Assembly: GCA_016284235.1 (NCBI GenBank)
Contig: JAEEOK010000117.1
Span: 1 to 64,000 of the forward strand
Direction: 5' to 3'
DNA length: 64,000 nt
DNA from: Succinivibrionaceae bacterium
Lineage (GTDB): Bacteria > Pseudomonadota > Gammaproteobacteria > Enterobacterales > Succinivibrionaceae
The notes beneath the pieces were generated by a model. It was not told the DNA's origin, searched no databases, and saw only the letters and a program-made list of their open reading frames with translations. Made by a program: the position numbers and the translations under genes. This document shows, one piece after another, positions 1 to 8,664 of the stretch (positions are counted from its first letter, which is position 1; every line of letters begins with the position of its first letter).

Positions 1-2
1 AA

Positions 3-440
3 AAGTGCAAAGATAAGTTTGGCACTATTATCCTTGAATGCGACCTGGATATTCCTCCTGAGCTGGTTTACAAAATCTATAAAGAAAGGTGGCAAATCGA
101 AATTGTAATGAGATTCTATAAAAATGCGTGTCTGTTTGATGAAACCAGAGTGCATGATGATTACTCAATCATAGGAAGTGAATTCTGCAATTTCCTGTCA
201 ACTGTTCTATCATTTAAATTGATTAACAAATTTGATAAGGCTGAATTACTGAACACTTTTACCTATAAAAAAATCATGTCAATTTTAAAAAGAGCTAAGC
301 AAGCCAGAATTAACTCGGGTGACTGGCAACTTATAAATATGAATCCGTCTCAGGTTAAGGTACTTCAAAAGTTGTCTCTTTTACCACAAGATGAAGTACC
401 AACTAAAAGATCTCCTGGCAGACCAAAAAAGAATATATAG
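3..440 (+). mobile_element. IS4/IS1634-like transposase, C-terminal part (truncated by window start)
   Basis: Open frame from base 3: KCKDKFGTIILECDLDIPPELVYKIYKERWQIEIVMRFYKN... The YK.YKERWQIE motif is typical of the C-terminal catalytic Glu region of DDE transposases; tail KRSPGRPKKNI. Confidence 0.75.
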
Positions 441-454
441 TATTACGATTTGGG

Positions 455-632
455 AAAGTTCTATTTGAATGATAATTCTTGCGCCTAAAGCTTCTGCGAT
501 AACACGGGTGCGATCAGAAGATTCTGAATCAACTACAACGATTTCATTGCATATCTTTTTAAGACTTAATATGCAGTCTCTAATATTGGATTCTTCATTG
601 TATGTAATAACCACGCCGGTAATAGTCTTCAT
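455..632 (-). pseudogene. Family 2 glycosyltransferase (LPS core type), N-terminal fragment interrupted by the IS
   Basis: MKTITGVVITYNEESNIRDCILSLKKICNEIVVVDSESSDRTRVIAEALGARIIIQ is a GT2 N-terminus; after this the frame runs into IS end sequence. Exact junction approximate. Confidence 0.7.
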
Positions 633-662
633 AGAAATTCCAACTTAAAGAACGATTTAAAA

Positions 663-690
663 AGGGCTGAATAATTTTTTCAGCCCTCCT
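663..690 (-). terminator. Rho-independent terminator downstream of the minus-strand porin
   Basis: AGGGCTGAA-loop-TTCAGCCCT with a T-run when read on the minus strand. Confidence 0.6.
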
Positions 691-726
691 GTTTACGCAT
701 TTAAAAGATAATTAGTTGTGATTGAA

Positions 727-2145
727 TTACCACCAAGCTTCAACTTGAGCACCGAATATGTACTCATGCTGCTTACCCTCTGACAAGCCTGTATATTGTC
801 TATTCATGTAATCACCTGCTAGCCAGGAAGCAAATACTCTAATGGAAGGTCTAGCCCAGAACTGAGTCGAAGGAGACCACTGCTGTGCTAAAGTCAACTT
901 TGATACACCAAGTCTGTCTTTACGTTCTGTGTCTCCCCATCTTGTCCATTGAGTATTGGCAAGTGATGCATAACCAAATTCCAGAACTGTTGAAGTGTAA
1001 TCAGACCACTTGTATGAAGGTCTTAACACGAAAGCCCATTCATTACCTGTTGGATGTGACCAATTTGCACCTTCATAATTTTTACCACTTGCGTGCTTAT
1101 GAGCAAAGATAAATGCATAGCCTAAATTCCACTTGCTCTGCTCTATAACACCCCAGTCAATAATTCTGAGACCTGAACCTCTTTCACCGTATGGAATTAC
1201 AACATCTCCAGTATGATTTGCGGTATCTGTTATGCCACCAACACCATCAAATCCATTTTTACCATAGGAGACGCTTAATTTATTAAATCCACCGAAGAAG
1301 TTACCCTGGGTCCATTCAACCATGGCAAGGAAACCTGTATTTGATCTATGCTCAAGATCATTACCACTCAGCTGATCATGCATTGCATTTTTTTGTTCTT
1401 TTGAGAGATGCTGCCAAGCATAAATCAAGGCTATATCTAAAGTACCATCAGACCATAGAGGTATTCCGTTCCATCTAGCATCTAATTTGTAAGAATTTAT
1501 TGCATTATCCCTTGTTCTAGGTGCTGTCTTTTCCCATTTACCAACAAGGTATTCTCTATTTGGCCAATCATAAATAGTTGGATCAACGTCAACTTGTTGT
1601 TTAATTAAAGCAAATGATAACGAGCCAAGGTTATTCAGACCGATATTTTCAATACCAAAACCAGTACCAGAATTATTCAGATAGTAGAAATCCATAATGT
1701 GGATATCCTTACGCTGATAAAAACGCTTTCCGGCCCATAATTGAATACCAGATGGCATTTCATATCCAGCCCAAGCTTCTCTTAACGAAGTTCTCTGTCC
1801 ATTCCAAGCTGCTGTACCATCATGATCTCCGGCTCTATCACCGCCTCTGCCCACGCCTTGCCAAGAATTACCTTGGTAATCATACTGACCTTTTACACCA
1901 TCAAAATCTTCGTTTGTGCCATAAGCTATGAGAGTGTGAATCGTAAACTTGTTGTTTGCCTTGTTGTAAATCTCCTGTGAAAGTGATAACTCAGCATAAG
2001 TGTCACACTCATCACCTAGACGCCCAACTATGTGACCCTTGGATCCGTTTCCGATGCAGTATGCATTACCACCTTGTGATCCATAGTTTAAACCGGATCT
2101 CATATAACCGTGAAAATCAACTGCTGAAGCAGAAATTGATTTCAA
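727..2145 (-). CDS. LamB/maltoporin-family porin, mature region only (no signal peptide; TTG pseudo-start)
   Basis: VDFHGYMRSGLNYGSQGGNAYC...AGKRFYQRKDIHIMDFYYLNNSG...AQVEAWW matches LamB architecture and the paralogue at 7162-8520. Upstream of SASAVDF there is no hydrophobic signal sequence or RBS. Confidence 0.85.
   Translation of the reverse strand: MKSISASAVDFHGYMRSGLNYGSQGGNAYCIGNGSKGHIVGRLGDECDTYAELSLSQEIYNKANNKFTIHTLIAYGTNEDFDGVKGQYDYQGNSWQGVGRGGDRAGDHDGTAAWNGQRTSLREAWAGYEMPSGIQLWAGKRFYQRKDIHIMDFYYLNNSGTGFGIENIGLNNLGSLSFALIKQQVDVDPTIYDWPNREYLVGKWEKTAPRTRDNAINSYKLDARWNGIPLWSDGTLDIALIYAWQHLSKEQKNAMHDQLSGNDLEHRSNTGFLAMVEWTQGNFFGGFNKLSVSYGKNGFDGVGGITDTANHTGDVVIPYGERGSGLRIIDWGVIEQSKWNLGYAFIFAHKHASGKNYEGANWSHPTGNEWAFVLRPSYKWSDYTSTVLEFGYASLANTQWTRWGDTERKDRLGVSKLTLAQQWSPSTQFWARPSIRVFASWLAGDYMNRQYTGLSEGKQHEYIFGAQVEAWW
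2090..2135. repeat. 46-bp perfect inverted repeat, left copy
   Basis: Reverse complement TTTCTGCTTCAGCAGTTGATTTTCACGGTTATATGAGATCCGGTTT, identical to 7217-7262. Confidence 0.9.
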
Positions 2146-2222
2146 AATTAGTTTTATGTTTATAGAAAAATATTGAAGTTATGAGTGCTTTTTTTGTGCA
2201 CAAAATAAACATAATCTATATT

Positions 2223-2329
2223 AAAGTGTATAAAGAAATGTATATCAGATATTCTGATACAGTTATAGAGTTATCAATAGGTTAAAATCAAATTTCTAAC
2301 AAAGAATAATCTAAAAGTGTATAAAGAAA
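2223..2329. repeat. 16-bp direct repeats upstream of the integrase (2223-2238 and 2314-2329), with an internal dyad TATCAGA-TAT-TCTGATA at 2243-2259
   Basis: AAAGTGTATAAAGAAA occurs twice, 91 bp apart; dyad read directly. Confidence 0.75.
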
Positions 2330-3560
2330 GATATAAATTTAGTAAAATTGGAGCGGTTTTCATGGTTTTAGGTAAACTTAATAATCGAAAAATAGCAAAT
2401 TTATTAAAGCAAAACATAATTGGATTGGTTAATGACGGAGATGGACTGTATTTAAATATTTCATCAGCAGGACATTGTTCATGGGTCTTGAGATATACAA
2501 GTTCAACTCTTAAAAAGAAGCGCAATATGGGATTAGGAAGCTATCCGTCAGTTTCAATTCTTGAGGCTAGAAATTTGAAAAACAAAGCTAAATATCTAAA
2601 TTATACCGGCACAGATCCCATTGATGCACGTAAATTTAATGCTCACAATATAAATGTTGATGAAATATACAAAAAATGGGTTATCCAAAAGACAGCTCAA
2701 GCTGAGTCATTTACAAAAATCAAAGGGATTTTTGAAAAGTATTTGATCTGTAGAATAGCAGATATGAAAATTGCTGATATTACTGCTTTGCATATTTCTG
2801 AAATATTAGTTAGTCTCCAAAATGATAAAGGTATTTCTGTTACTGCACACAAACTTTGCCGGTATTTTAACCAGATGATGAATTATGCGGTTAATCTAGG
2901 CTTCATATCGTTTAATCCTTGCCAAAAGGTAGCATGTTGCTTAAATTCAGCTGTTACAAGGCATTTACCAAGCATTAAGTATACAGAGTTTGATCAATTG
3001 TTCAGGAATCTTGCCAAAGCCAAATTCAGAGGAACTTCGGTTTTTTTATTCATTTTTAATATTCTTACCATTGTCAGACCTAAAGAGGCGAGCTCAGCGA
3101 GATGGAGTGAAGTTGATTTAAAAAAAAAGTATGGATTATTCCGGCAGAAAGGATGAAAATGAATCGTGAACATCGCGTACCATTGTCAGATCAGCTTATA
3201 AAACTCCTAGAAAAACTCAAAAAAATTACAGGTAATTCTACTTATCTGTTTCCTTGTTATTATGATCCTAAAAAACCAACAAACAGCCAGACTGTTAATC
3301 AGATAATAAAAAGAATTGGATTTAAAAATAGGCTTGTAAGCCACGGTTTGAGAGCCACCGCATCAACATATTTCTATGAAAAAGGTTATAAACCTGAAGT
3401 TATAGAATCCTGTCTGGCTCATGTATTTGGAAATCAGACTGTACAGGCGTATAACAGAGGGGATTTTTTTAATCTTCGAATCAAACTTATGAGAGACTGG
3501 TCAAAAGTTGTATCAAAACAGTACGAAAAATATGAATCAATAAAAAATGAAGTTTATTGA
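2317..3560 (+). pseudogene. P4-type tyrosine integrase (DUF4102-like N-terminus), split by a frameshift at an A8 tract
   Basis: ORFs 2317-3156 and 3153-3560 join as ...ARWSEVDLKKK/VWIIPAERMKMNREHRVPLSDQ. Arg (IVRPKEAS), HxxR (SHGLRATAST) and Tyr (VQAYNR) are all present. More likely start ATG at 2362. Confidence 0.8.
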
Positions 3561-3661
3561 TGGACGGGTGCTGCGAACAAAAAACTGGATATCTGTACCT
3601 TTCGGATTGGCTGAATTTTGACGTATATTTCATCAGCCTGATTAGTCCGCCTCTTCAATAG

Positions 3662-3697
3662 AAAAGACCGCATATTATGAAACATGCGGTCTTTTTA
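3662..3697. terminator. Bidirectional terminator between integrase and GGDEF gene
   Basis: AAAAGACCGCAT ... ATGCGGTCTTTTT. Confidence 0.7.
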
Positions 3698-3712
3698 AGA
3701 TATTGAACTTTA

Positions 3713-5251
3713 TCAATCAGCTATCACATAGCAGTCTTTTCCGTTCTTCTTGGCTTCATGCAGAGAAGTTTCTGCTTTTTCTACTATTGTTACCGGATTG
3801 TCATTAGCTCCAAATACAGCTGCTCCGATAGAAACAGTTATCGTAACCTTGTTATCTTTGAAATGGAAAGGTATAGATTTAATAACTTCATTCAGTTTTT
3901 TAAGAGGAGATTCAAGAGACTTTCTGTCGGTTCCCAGGAAAATTACAACAAACTTTTCTCCAATATAGCGGGCAATAAAATCCGTCTCTCTGATTTTGGA
4001 CTGAAGTGCTCTTGCTATAACTTTGAGTGCTCGATCTCCGGCAGGATGTCCGTATTTTTCATTAATTGTTCTGAAATTGTCAACATCAACAAGCACAATT
4101 GAAAGAGCTTCCTTGTAGCGCTGCCAGCGTTTGTATTCATGCTCCATGCGGGTTTCAAATGCATTCTTGTTGCTTAGTTTTGTAAGACTGTCAATTATCA
4201 TGCGATTCTTTTGCTGCAGCAACTTTTGTTTGAATTCATCTGTTTCTGCAACCATTAATTTCAGTCTGTCCTGGATTTTTCCGATCGCTCTTACGTAATT
4301 GCTTTGTTTTTCTTCAACATTGTGATGATTTTCCATAGCTGTTTTAATGTGGGCAACCTGTGCAACAATGTTGTCCTTTAACTGCTGCAGTGTATCAACT
4401 TTGTTGATTGAATCGTTAATTTTGTCTATTGCAAGATCTATAGTGGCATTTGACTCTGATTCCTGGGCGTGAAGATCACGGGCAAGAGCAACAGAATTGT
4501 TGAAGTTGCTGTTAAAGAGACTCAGACTGTTGTTGAGCGTTGTAAGAAAAGTTCTCGCTTCATCACGCTCGATTTTGTAACTCTCTATAACAAGCTCCAG
4601 TACTTTAACTGAAATCCTTGGAAGCTCACTGGCCTTAACGTCAGAGAGAAGCTTATATCTTAAAAGTGTCAGCTCATCGGATATACTGCTTGGAAAATCC
4701 ATTTCGGATATTAATTGTTGAACTGTACTTCCGATATTATTCATCTCCTCGGCATCATAGATTTCTCCATTCATGCCACCCTTGTTTGAAACCATGTTGT
4801 TGTAGGCAACATTGTGAAGTTCGAGAAACTTCAGCATTTTTGATTGTTTTGATGTAATGCCACTTGCCTTGCCGTTTTCATTGTACTTGATGAGAGAATC
4901 CTTTATGTTTCTAAACATCTCAACTTTATCATCAAGAGCATTGATTGATTTTTCGATAGAATCAGTAGCAAAATCGACGGACTTGGACAGATCCAGAATT
5001 TCTTTCTTTAACAGATTTTCAAGTTTGCCCTTTTCTACGGCATATATATCGGAATCCATACTGTTCAGAAGTTTTTCTGTATAATCTTTATTCAGACGTT
5101 CCGAATCTGAAAATGATAGATGTTTCAGTAAGGAAACATACAGATTAATCGTTGATTCCTGTTCGGCCTTTCTTCTGGCCTGTAAATCCATAAGTTGTTT
5201 CTGTATTTCCCTAATTTTTTCCTTTAGTGACTCTTCAACACTTAAAGCCAT
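3713..5251 (-). CDS. GGDEF-domain protein with coiled-coil N-terminus (degenerate IGEKF signature)
   Basis: C-terminal SLTKLSNKNAFETRMEHEYKRWQRYKEALSIVLVDVDNFRTINEKYGHPAGDRALKVIARAL...RETDFIARYIGEKFVVIF; start taken at MALSVEESL. Confidence 0.85.
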   Translation of the reverse strand: MALSVEESLKEKIREIQKQLMDLQARRKAEQESTINLYVSLLKHLSFSDSERLNKDYTEKLLNSMDSDIYAVEKGKLENLLKKEILDLSKSVDFATDSIEKSINALDDKVEMFRNIKDSLIKYNENGKASGITSKQSKMLKFLELHNVAYNNMVSNKGGMNGEIYDAEEMNNIGSTVQQLISEMDFPSSISDELTLLRYKLLSDVKASELPRISVKVLELVIESYKIERDEARTFLTTLNNSLSLFNSNFNNSVALARDLHAQESESNATIDLAIDKINDSINKVDTLQQLKDNIVAQVAHIKTAMENHHNVEEKQSNYVRAIGKIQDRLKLMVAETDEFKQKLLQQKNRMIIDSLTKLSNKNAFETRMEHEYKRWQRYKEALSIVLVDVDNFRTINEKYGHPAGDRALKVIARALQSKIRETDFIARYIGEKFVVIFLGTDRKSLESPLKKLNEVIKSIPFHFKDNKVTITVSIGAAVFGANDNPVTIVEKAETSLHEAKKNGKDCYVIAD

Positions 5252-5513
5252 ATTACACCTGCAAGTATAGACAATACTGGAGAAATTATAATAGAAGATA
5301 CTTTGATTGTGGTAATATCTATGCATTGATCTGTGATCACGCTGAATGAATTTTCAGATCCTTTTGCGTAACTGTTATTAATTTTTCAGGTCTGCACGAG
5401 TAATTCTCGCCATGATTAAATCTGCTACGAATTTTCTATAACTATCGTGCAGTGACCATTCAGATTGAATCAAAATATTTGTACTTATACGGACTAATAC
5501 TGTTGAGGAGCTT

Positions 5514-5843
5514 ATGGAATCAAAGAAGTTGTTCATTTTGAGTAAATTAACTGAACTTGAAGATGAACTGAGAAATCTTGAATTGTGGACCAGAGAGACA
5601 TTAACAGAGGAACAGCTTAGAAGCAGTGCTCCTTTCGGCTGTGATGTTATGGATTTTCATGAGTGGCTGCAGCATATGATGATTCCCCGGCTTAAACAAA
5701 TAATAGAAAAGGGAGAGAAAGTTCCTTTTAAGATGGATACGGCATCGATGGCTGAGTATGTATATCGTGATGATATTTCAAAATACAGAAGACTGATTGT
5801 TATTTTAAAAACTCTTGATCGAGCCGTAAAAGTCTGCCTGTAG
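5514..5843 (+). CDS. yqcC: YqcC family protein
   Basis: Short protein with PFGCDVMDFHEWLQHMMIPRLKQII, resembling YqcC; adjacent to queF. Confidence 0.65.
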   Translation: MESKKLFILSKLTELEDELRNLELWTRETLTEEQLRSSAPFGCDVMDFHEWLQHMMIPRLKQIIEKGEKVPFKMDTASMAEYVYRDDISKYRRLIVILKTLDRAVKVCL

Positions 5844-5865
5844 CAGATTTTTGCCGCTTGGATAA

Positions 5866-6738
5866 CTATTGGCGTATGGTTCGCCCAATATCTTCAGATG
5901 TTTCAAAATTGCTTCTGAATGGATTTATGTCTATTCCCCCTCGTCTTGTGTATCTTGCGAACACTGTGAGCCTGTCTGGATGGCACCTGTTCGTGATATC
6001 TGTGAAAATTCGTTCGACGCACATTTCATGAAATTCATTGTGATTTCTGAAGGAAACGATGTATTTCAGCAGATTTTCGTGATCAATTCCCTGTCCTTCA
6101 TAATGTATGTAGACAGATCCCCAGTCTGGCTGCTGCGTAACAAGGCAGTTTGATTTAAGGAGATTAGAACACAGTTTTTCTTTGATATAACCCTTTTTCG
6201 GATCTGGTATGAGAAAGTTCGGATTGTAGTCATATGAATCTATCTCTATGGATTCATATGACTGCTCAAGACAAAGATAATTGCCGCATCCGGATGTCTC
6301 ACTATTAATAAAGAATGATTTTGGAATTATGCTGTGACTCAAAGGGTAGATTTCCAGCTGGATTGCTTCTTCTGGTGCAGGGGACAGTTTTGAAGTTAAA
6401 TCTCTGTGTACAGTGCTCTTCAGATCATCAAGAGACCGGATTTTAGTGAAATTAAAACTGTTCAGGTACAGTTTTAATGATTTAGATTCAACTAAGTTAT
6501 CTGTAGTGCACGGTATCTGCAGAGTACACAGCGCTGCTACCGGCAATCCGTTCATATTCAAAAAAGAGATTTCATAACAATTCCAAAGATCATACCCCTT
6601 AAACGGCAGCAAATCTTCGAGATTAAGCTTTTCGCGATTTAATGATCTGGGAATAGCAACCAGGAGGTCGGGATTGTATATCTTAGGATATGAGGTTTTC
6701 TGGCCAAGCGAGAAATGTTCGATATCGGATAAATTCAT
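5866..6738 (-). CDS. queF: NADPH-dependent 7-cyano-7-deazaguanine reductase QueF
   Basis: MNLSDIEHFSLGQKTSYPKIYNPDLLVAIPR...ESKSLKLYLNSFNFTKI...CPVTQQPDWGSVYIHYEG-like (here LVTQQPDWGSVYIHYEG); bimodular QueF pattern. Confidence 0.9.
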   Translation of the reverse strand: MNLSDIEHFSLGQKTSYPKIYNPDLLVAIPRSLNREKLNLEDLLPFKGYDLWNCYEISFLNMNGLPVAALCTLQIPCTTDNLVESKSLKLYLNSFNFTKIRSLDDLKSTVHRDLTSKLSPAPEEAIQLEIYPLSHSIIPKSFFINSETSGCGNYLCLEQSYESIEIDSYDYNPNFLIPDPKKGYIKEKLCSNLLKSNCLVTQQPDWGSVYIHYEGQGIDHENLLKYIVSFRNHNEFHEMCVERIFTDITNRCHPDRLTVFARYTRRGGIDINPFRSNFETSEDIGRTIRQ

Positions 6739-6925
6739 GATAATTCTCATAACAGATTGAAATTGAGATGTTCCTATCCCTGGGTGAAGACAGGAGACGG
6801 AGGTTAAGCAGTCAAGGATAAGAACTGTTGAGATGTTCAGAATGAAAAAAAAAAACACATCGTGAGTATCTTAATTAGTGTAGTAAAAGTGAAAAAAGTT
6901 CCAAGAGTTGCTAAAAGAATTGTGA

Positions 6926-6950
6926 TTTTTGTGATCTCTATCACAAAATA
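6926..6950. promoter_or_regulatory. CRP-type operator upstream of the intact porin gene
   Basis: TTTTTGTGATCTCTATCACAAAATA: symmetric TGTGA-N6-TCACA. Confidence 0.75.
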
Positions 6951-7008
6951 ATGCTAAAAATCATTTATATTTTGAACAATAAAAAATTTTTATACTAAAA
7001 TAAACGCA

Positions 7009-7027
7009 AATTTGGTGATACCAAATT
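7009..7027. promoter_or_regulatory. Palindromic putative operator AATTTGG-TGATA-CCAAATT
   Basis: Perfect 7-bp arms with 5-nt spacer between the CRP-type site and the likely -10 (TATAAT, 7088-7093). Confidence 0.45.
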
Positions 7028-7161
7028 AGAGATAGAAGTGAGAAAAAGTTAAATACATTTTGAGTTTATTTGTTTGCTTAATTTTTGTATAATCTCACTT
7101 GATAATTCGAAATGATTTGAATTATCTCCAATTTCTAACAATTCCACATGAGGATTTTATA

Positions 7162-8520
7162 ATGAAAGCAAAAATGCTTCCAATTACTGCGGTAGTTGCT
7201 TTAGCTTTAGGTTCAGTTTCTGCTTCAGCAGTTGATTTTCACGGTTATATGAGATCCGGTTTGAACTACGGTTCTCAGAGCGGTAATGCATACTGCTTCG
7301 GTAATGGTAATCTTGGTCATCTCCTCGGCCGTCTTGGTGACGAGTGCGATACCTATGCAGAAATTTCATTATCACAGGAAGTATACAACAAGGCAAATAA
7401 CAAGTTTACCGTTCATACTCTGGTTGCATACGGTTCTAATGAGAGCAACTGGGATGAGCAGGGTAACTCATGGCAGGGCGTAGGTAAAGGTGGTGATCGT
7501 GCCGGTGACAATGGTACTTCAGCATGGAACGGTCAGAGACTTTCTTTCCGTGAGGCTTATGTTGATTATGAAATGCCTTCAGGAATCACTCTTTGGGCTG
7601 GTAAGAGATTCTATCAGCGTAAAGATATCCACATCATGGATTTCTACTATCTGAACAACTCTGGTCACGGTGTTGGTCTTGAGAACATCGGTGTTGGTAA
7701 TCTCGGTTCTCTGTCATTTGCTATCATCAAGCAGCAGGTTGACATGGAAGATGTAGGTGCCGTTTACGGATGGCCTGATAATTCAAGATCAAACTCTGCA
7801 ATGAATTCTTACAAGCTTGATGCTCGTTGGAACGGTATTCCAATGTGGTCTGATGCAACTTTAGACGTTGCACTGATCTATGCATGGCAGAAGATGTCAA
7901 AGGCTCAGAAGGATGTTTATCATAACAACACTGGTTTCCTTGGTTTCATCGAGTGGACTCAGGGTAACTTCTTCGGAGGCTTCAACAAGTTAAGCTTCGC
8001 ATACGGTACCGACGCTCTTGATTATGCAGGCGTTCTCAACGGCGGTAACCACTTAGGTGATAACGTAATCCCTTACGACGAAGACGGTTCAGGTTTCCGT
8101 GTTATCGATTGGGGTGTTGTTGAGCAGTCTAAGTGGAACTTAGGTTACGCAGTTCTCTTTGCTCACAAGCATGCAAAGAATGCTAACTGGTCACATCCAT
8201 CTGGAAACGATTGGGCATTCGTATTGAGACCTTCTTTCAAGTGGTCTGATTACACCTCTACTGTTCTTGAGTTCGGTTACACCAATCAGAAGAACACCGG
8301 CTGGAACGGTTGGGCAACTCCAGACAAGAACCGCGTAAGTGCAACCAAACTTACTCTTGCACAGCAGTGGTCTCCAGCTACTCATTTCTGGGCTCGTCCA
8401 TCAATCCGTGTATTCGGTTCATGGTTGGCAGGCGATTTAATGCGTAATGAGTACACCGGTCTTTCTCACAACAAGCAGCACGAGTACATCTTAGGTGCTC
8501 AGGTTGAAGCTTGGTGGTAA
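7162..8520 (+). CDS. lamB: LamB/maltoporin-family carbohydrate porin, intact with signal peptide
   Basis: MKAKMLPITAVVALALGSVSASA-VDFHGYMRSGLNYGSQ...GKRFYQRKDIHIMDFYYL...GAQVEAWW; matches LamB topology. Confidence 0.88.
   Translation: MKAKMLPITAVVALALGSVSASAVDFHGYMRSGLNYGSQSGNAYCFGNGNLGHLLGRLGDECDTYAEISLSQEVYNKANNKFTVHTLVAYGSNESNWDEQGNSWQGVGKGGDRAGDNGTSAWNGQRLSFREAYVDYEMPSGITLWAGKRFYQRKDIHIMDFYYLNNSGHGVGLENIGVGNLGSLSFAIIKQQVDMEDVGAVYGWPDNSRSNSAMNSYKLDARWNGIPMWSDATLDVALIYAWQKMSKAQKDVYHNNTGFLGFIEWTQGNFFGGFNKLSFAYGTDALDYAGVLNGGNHLGDNVIPYDEDGSGFRVIDWGVVEQSKWNLGYAVLFAHKHAKNANWSHPSGNDWAFVLRPSFKWSDYTSTVLEFGYTNQKNTGWNGWATPDKNRVSATKLTLAQQWSPATHFWARPSIRVFGSWLAGDLMRNEYTGLSHNKQHEYILGAQVEAWW
7217..7262. 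repeat. 46-bp perfect inverted repeat, right copy
   Basis: TTTCTGCTTCAGCAGTTGATTTTCACGGTTATATGAGATCCGGTTT; partner at 2090-2135. Confidence 0.9.
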
Positions 8521-8569
8521 TCTTCTAAGATTAAACGTTTTATTGTGTAAAACTTTAATAAAATCAAAA

Positions 8570-8597
8570 GGGTCCGCGATGCGGGCCTTTTTTTTGG
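8570..8597 (+). terminator. Rho-independent terminator after porin
   Basis: GGGTCCGC-GAT-GCGGGCC followed by T8. Confidence 0.8.
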
Positions 8598-8664
8598 GTG
8601 AAAAAAATTTAAAAAAGAGGCTATAAAAACCTCTTTTAAGAAATAAGCTCCAAAAGTTGCAGAG

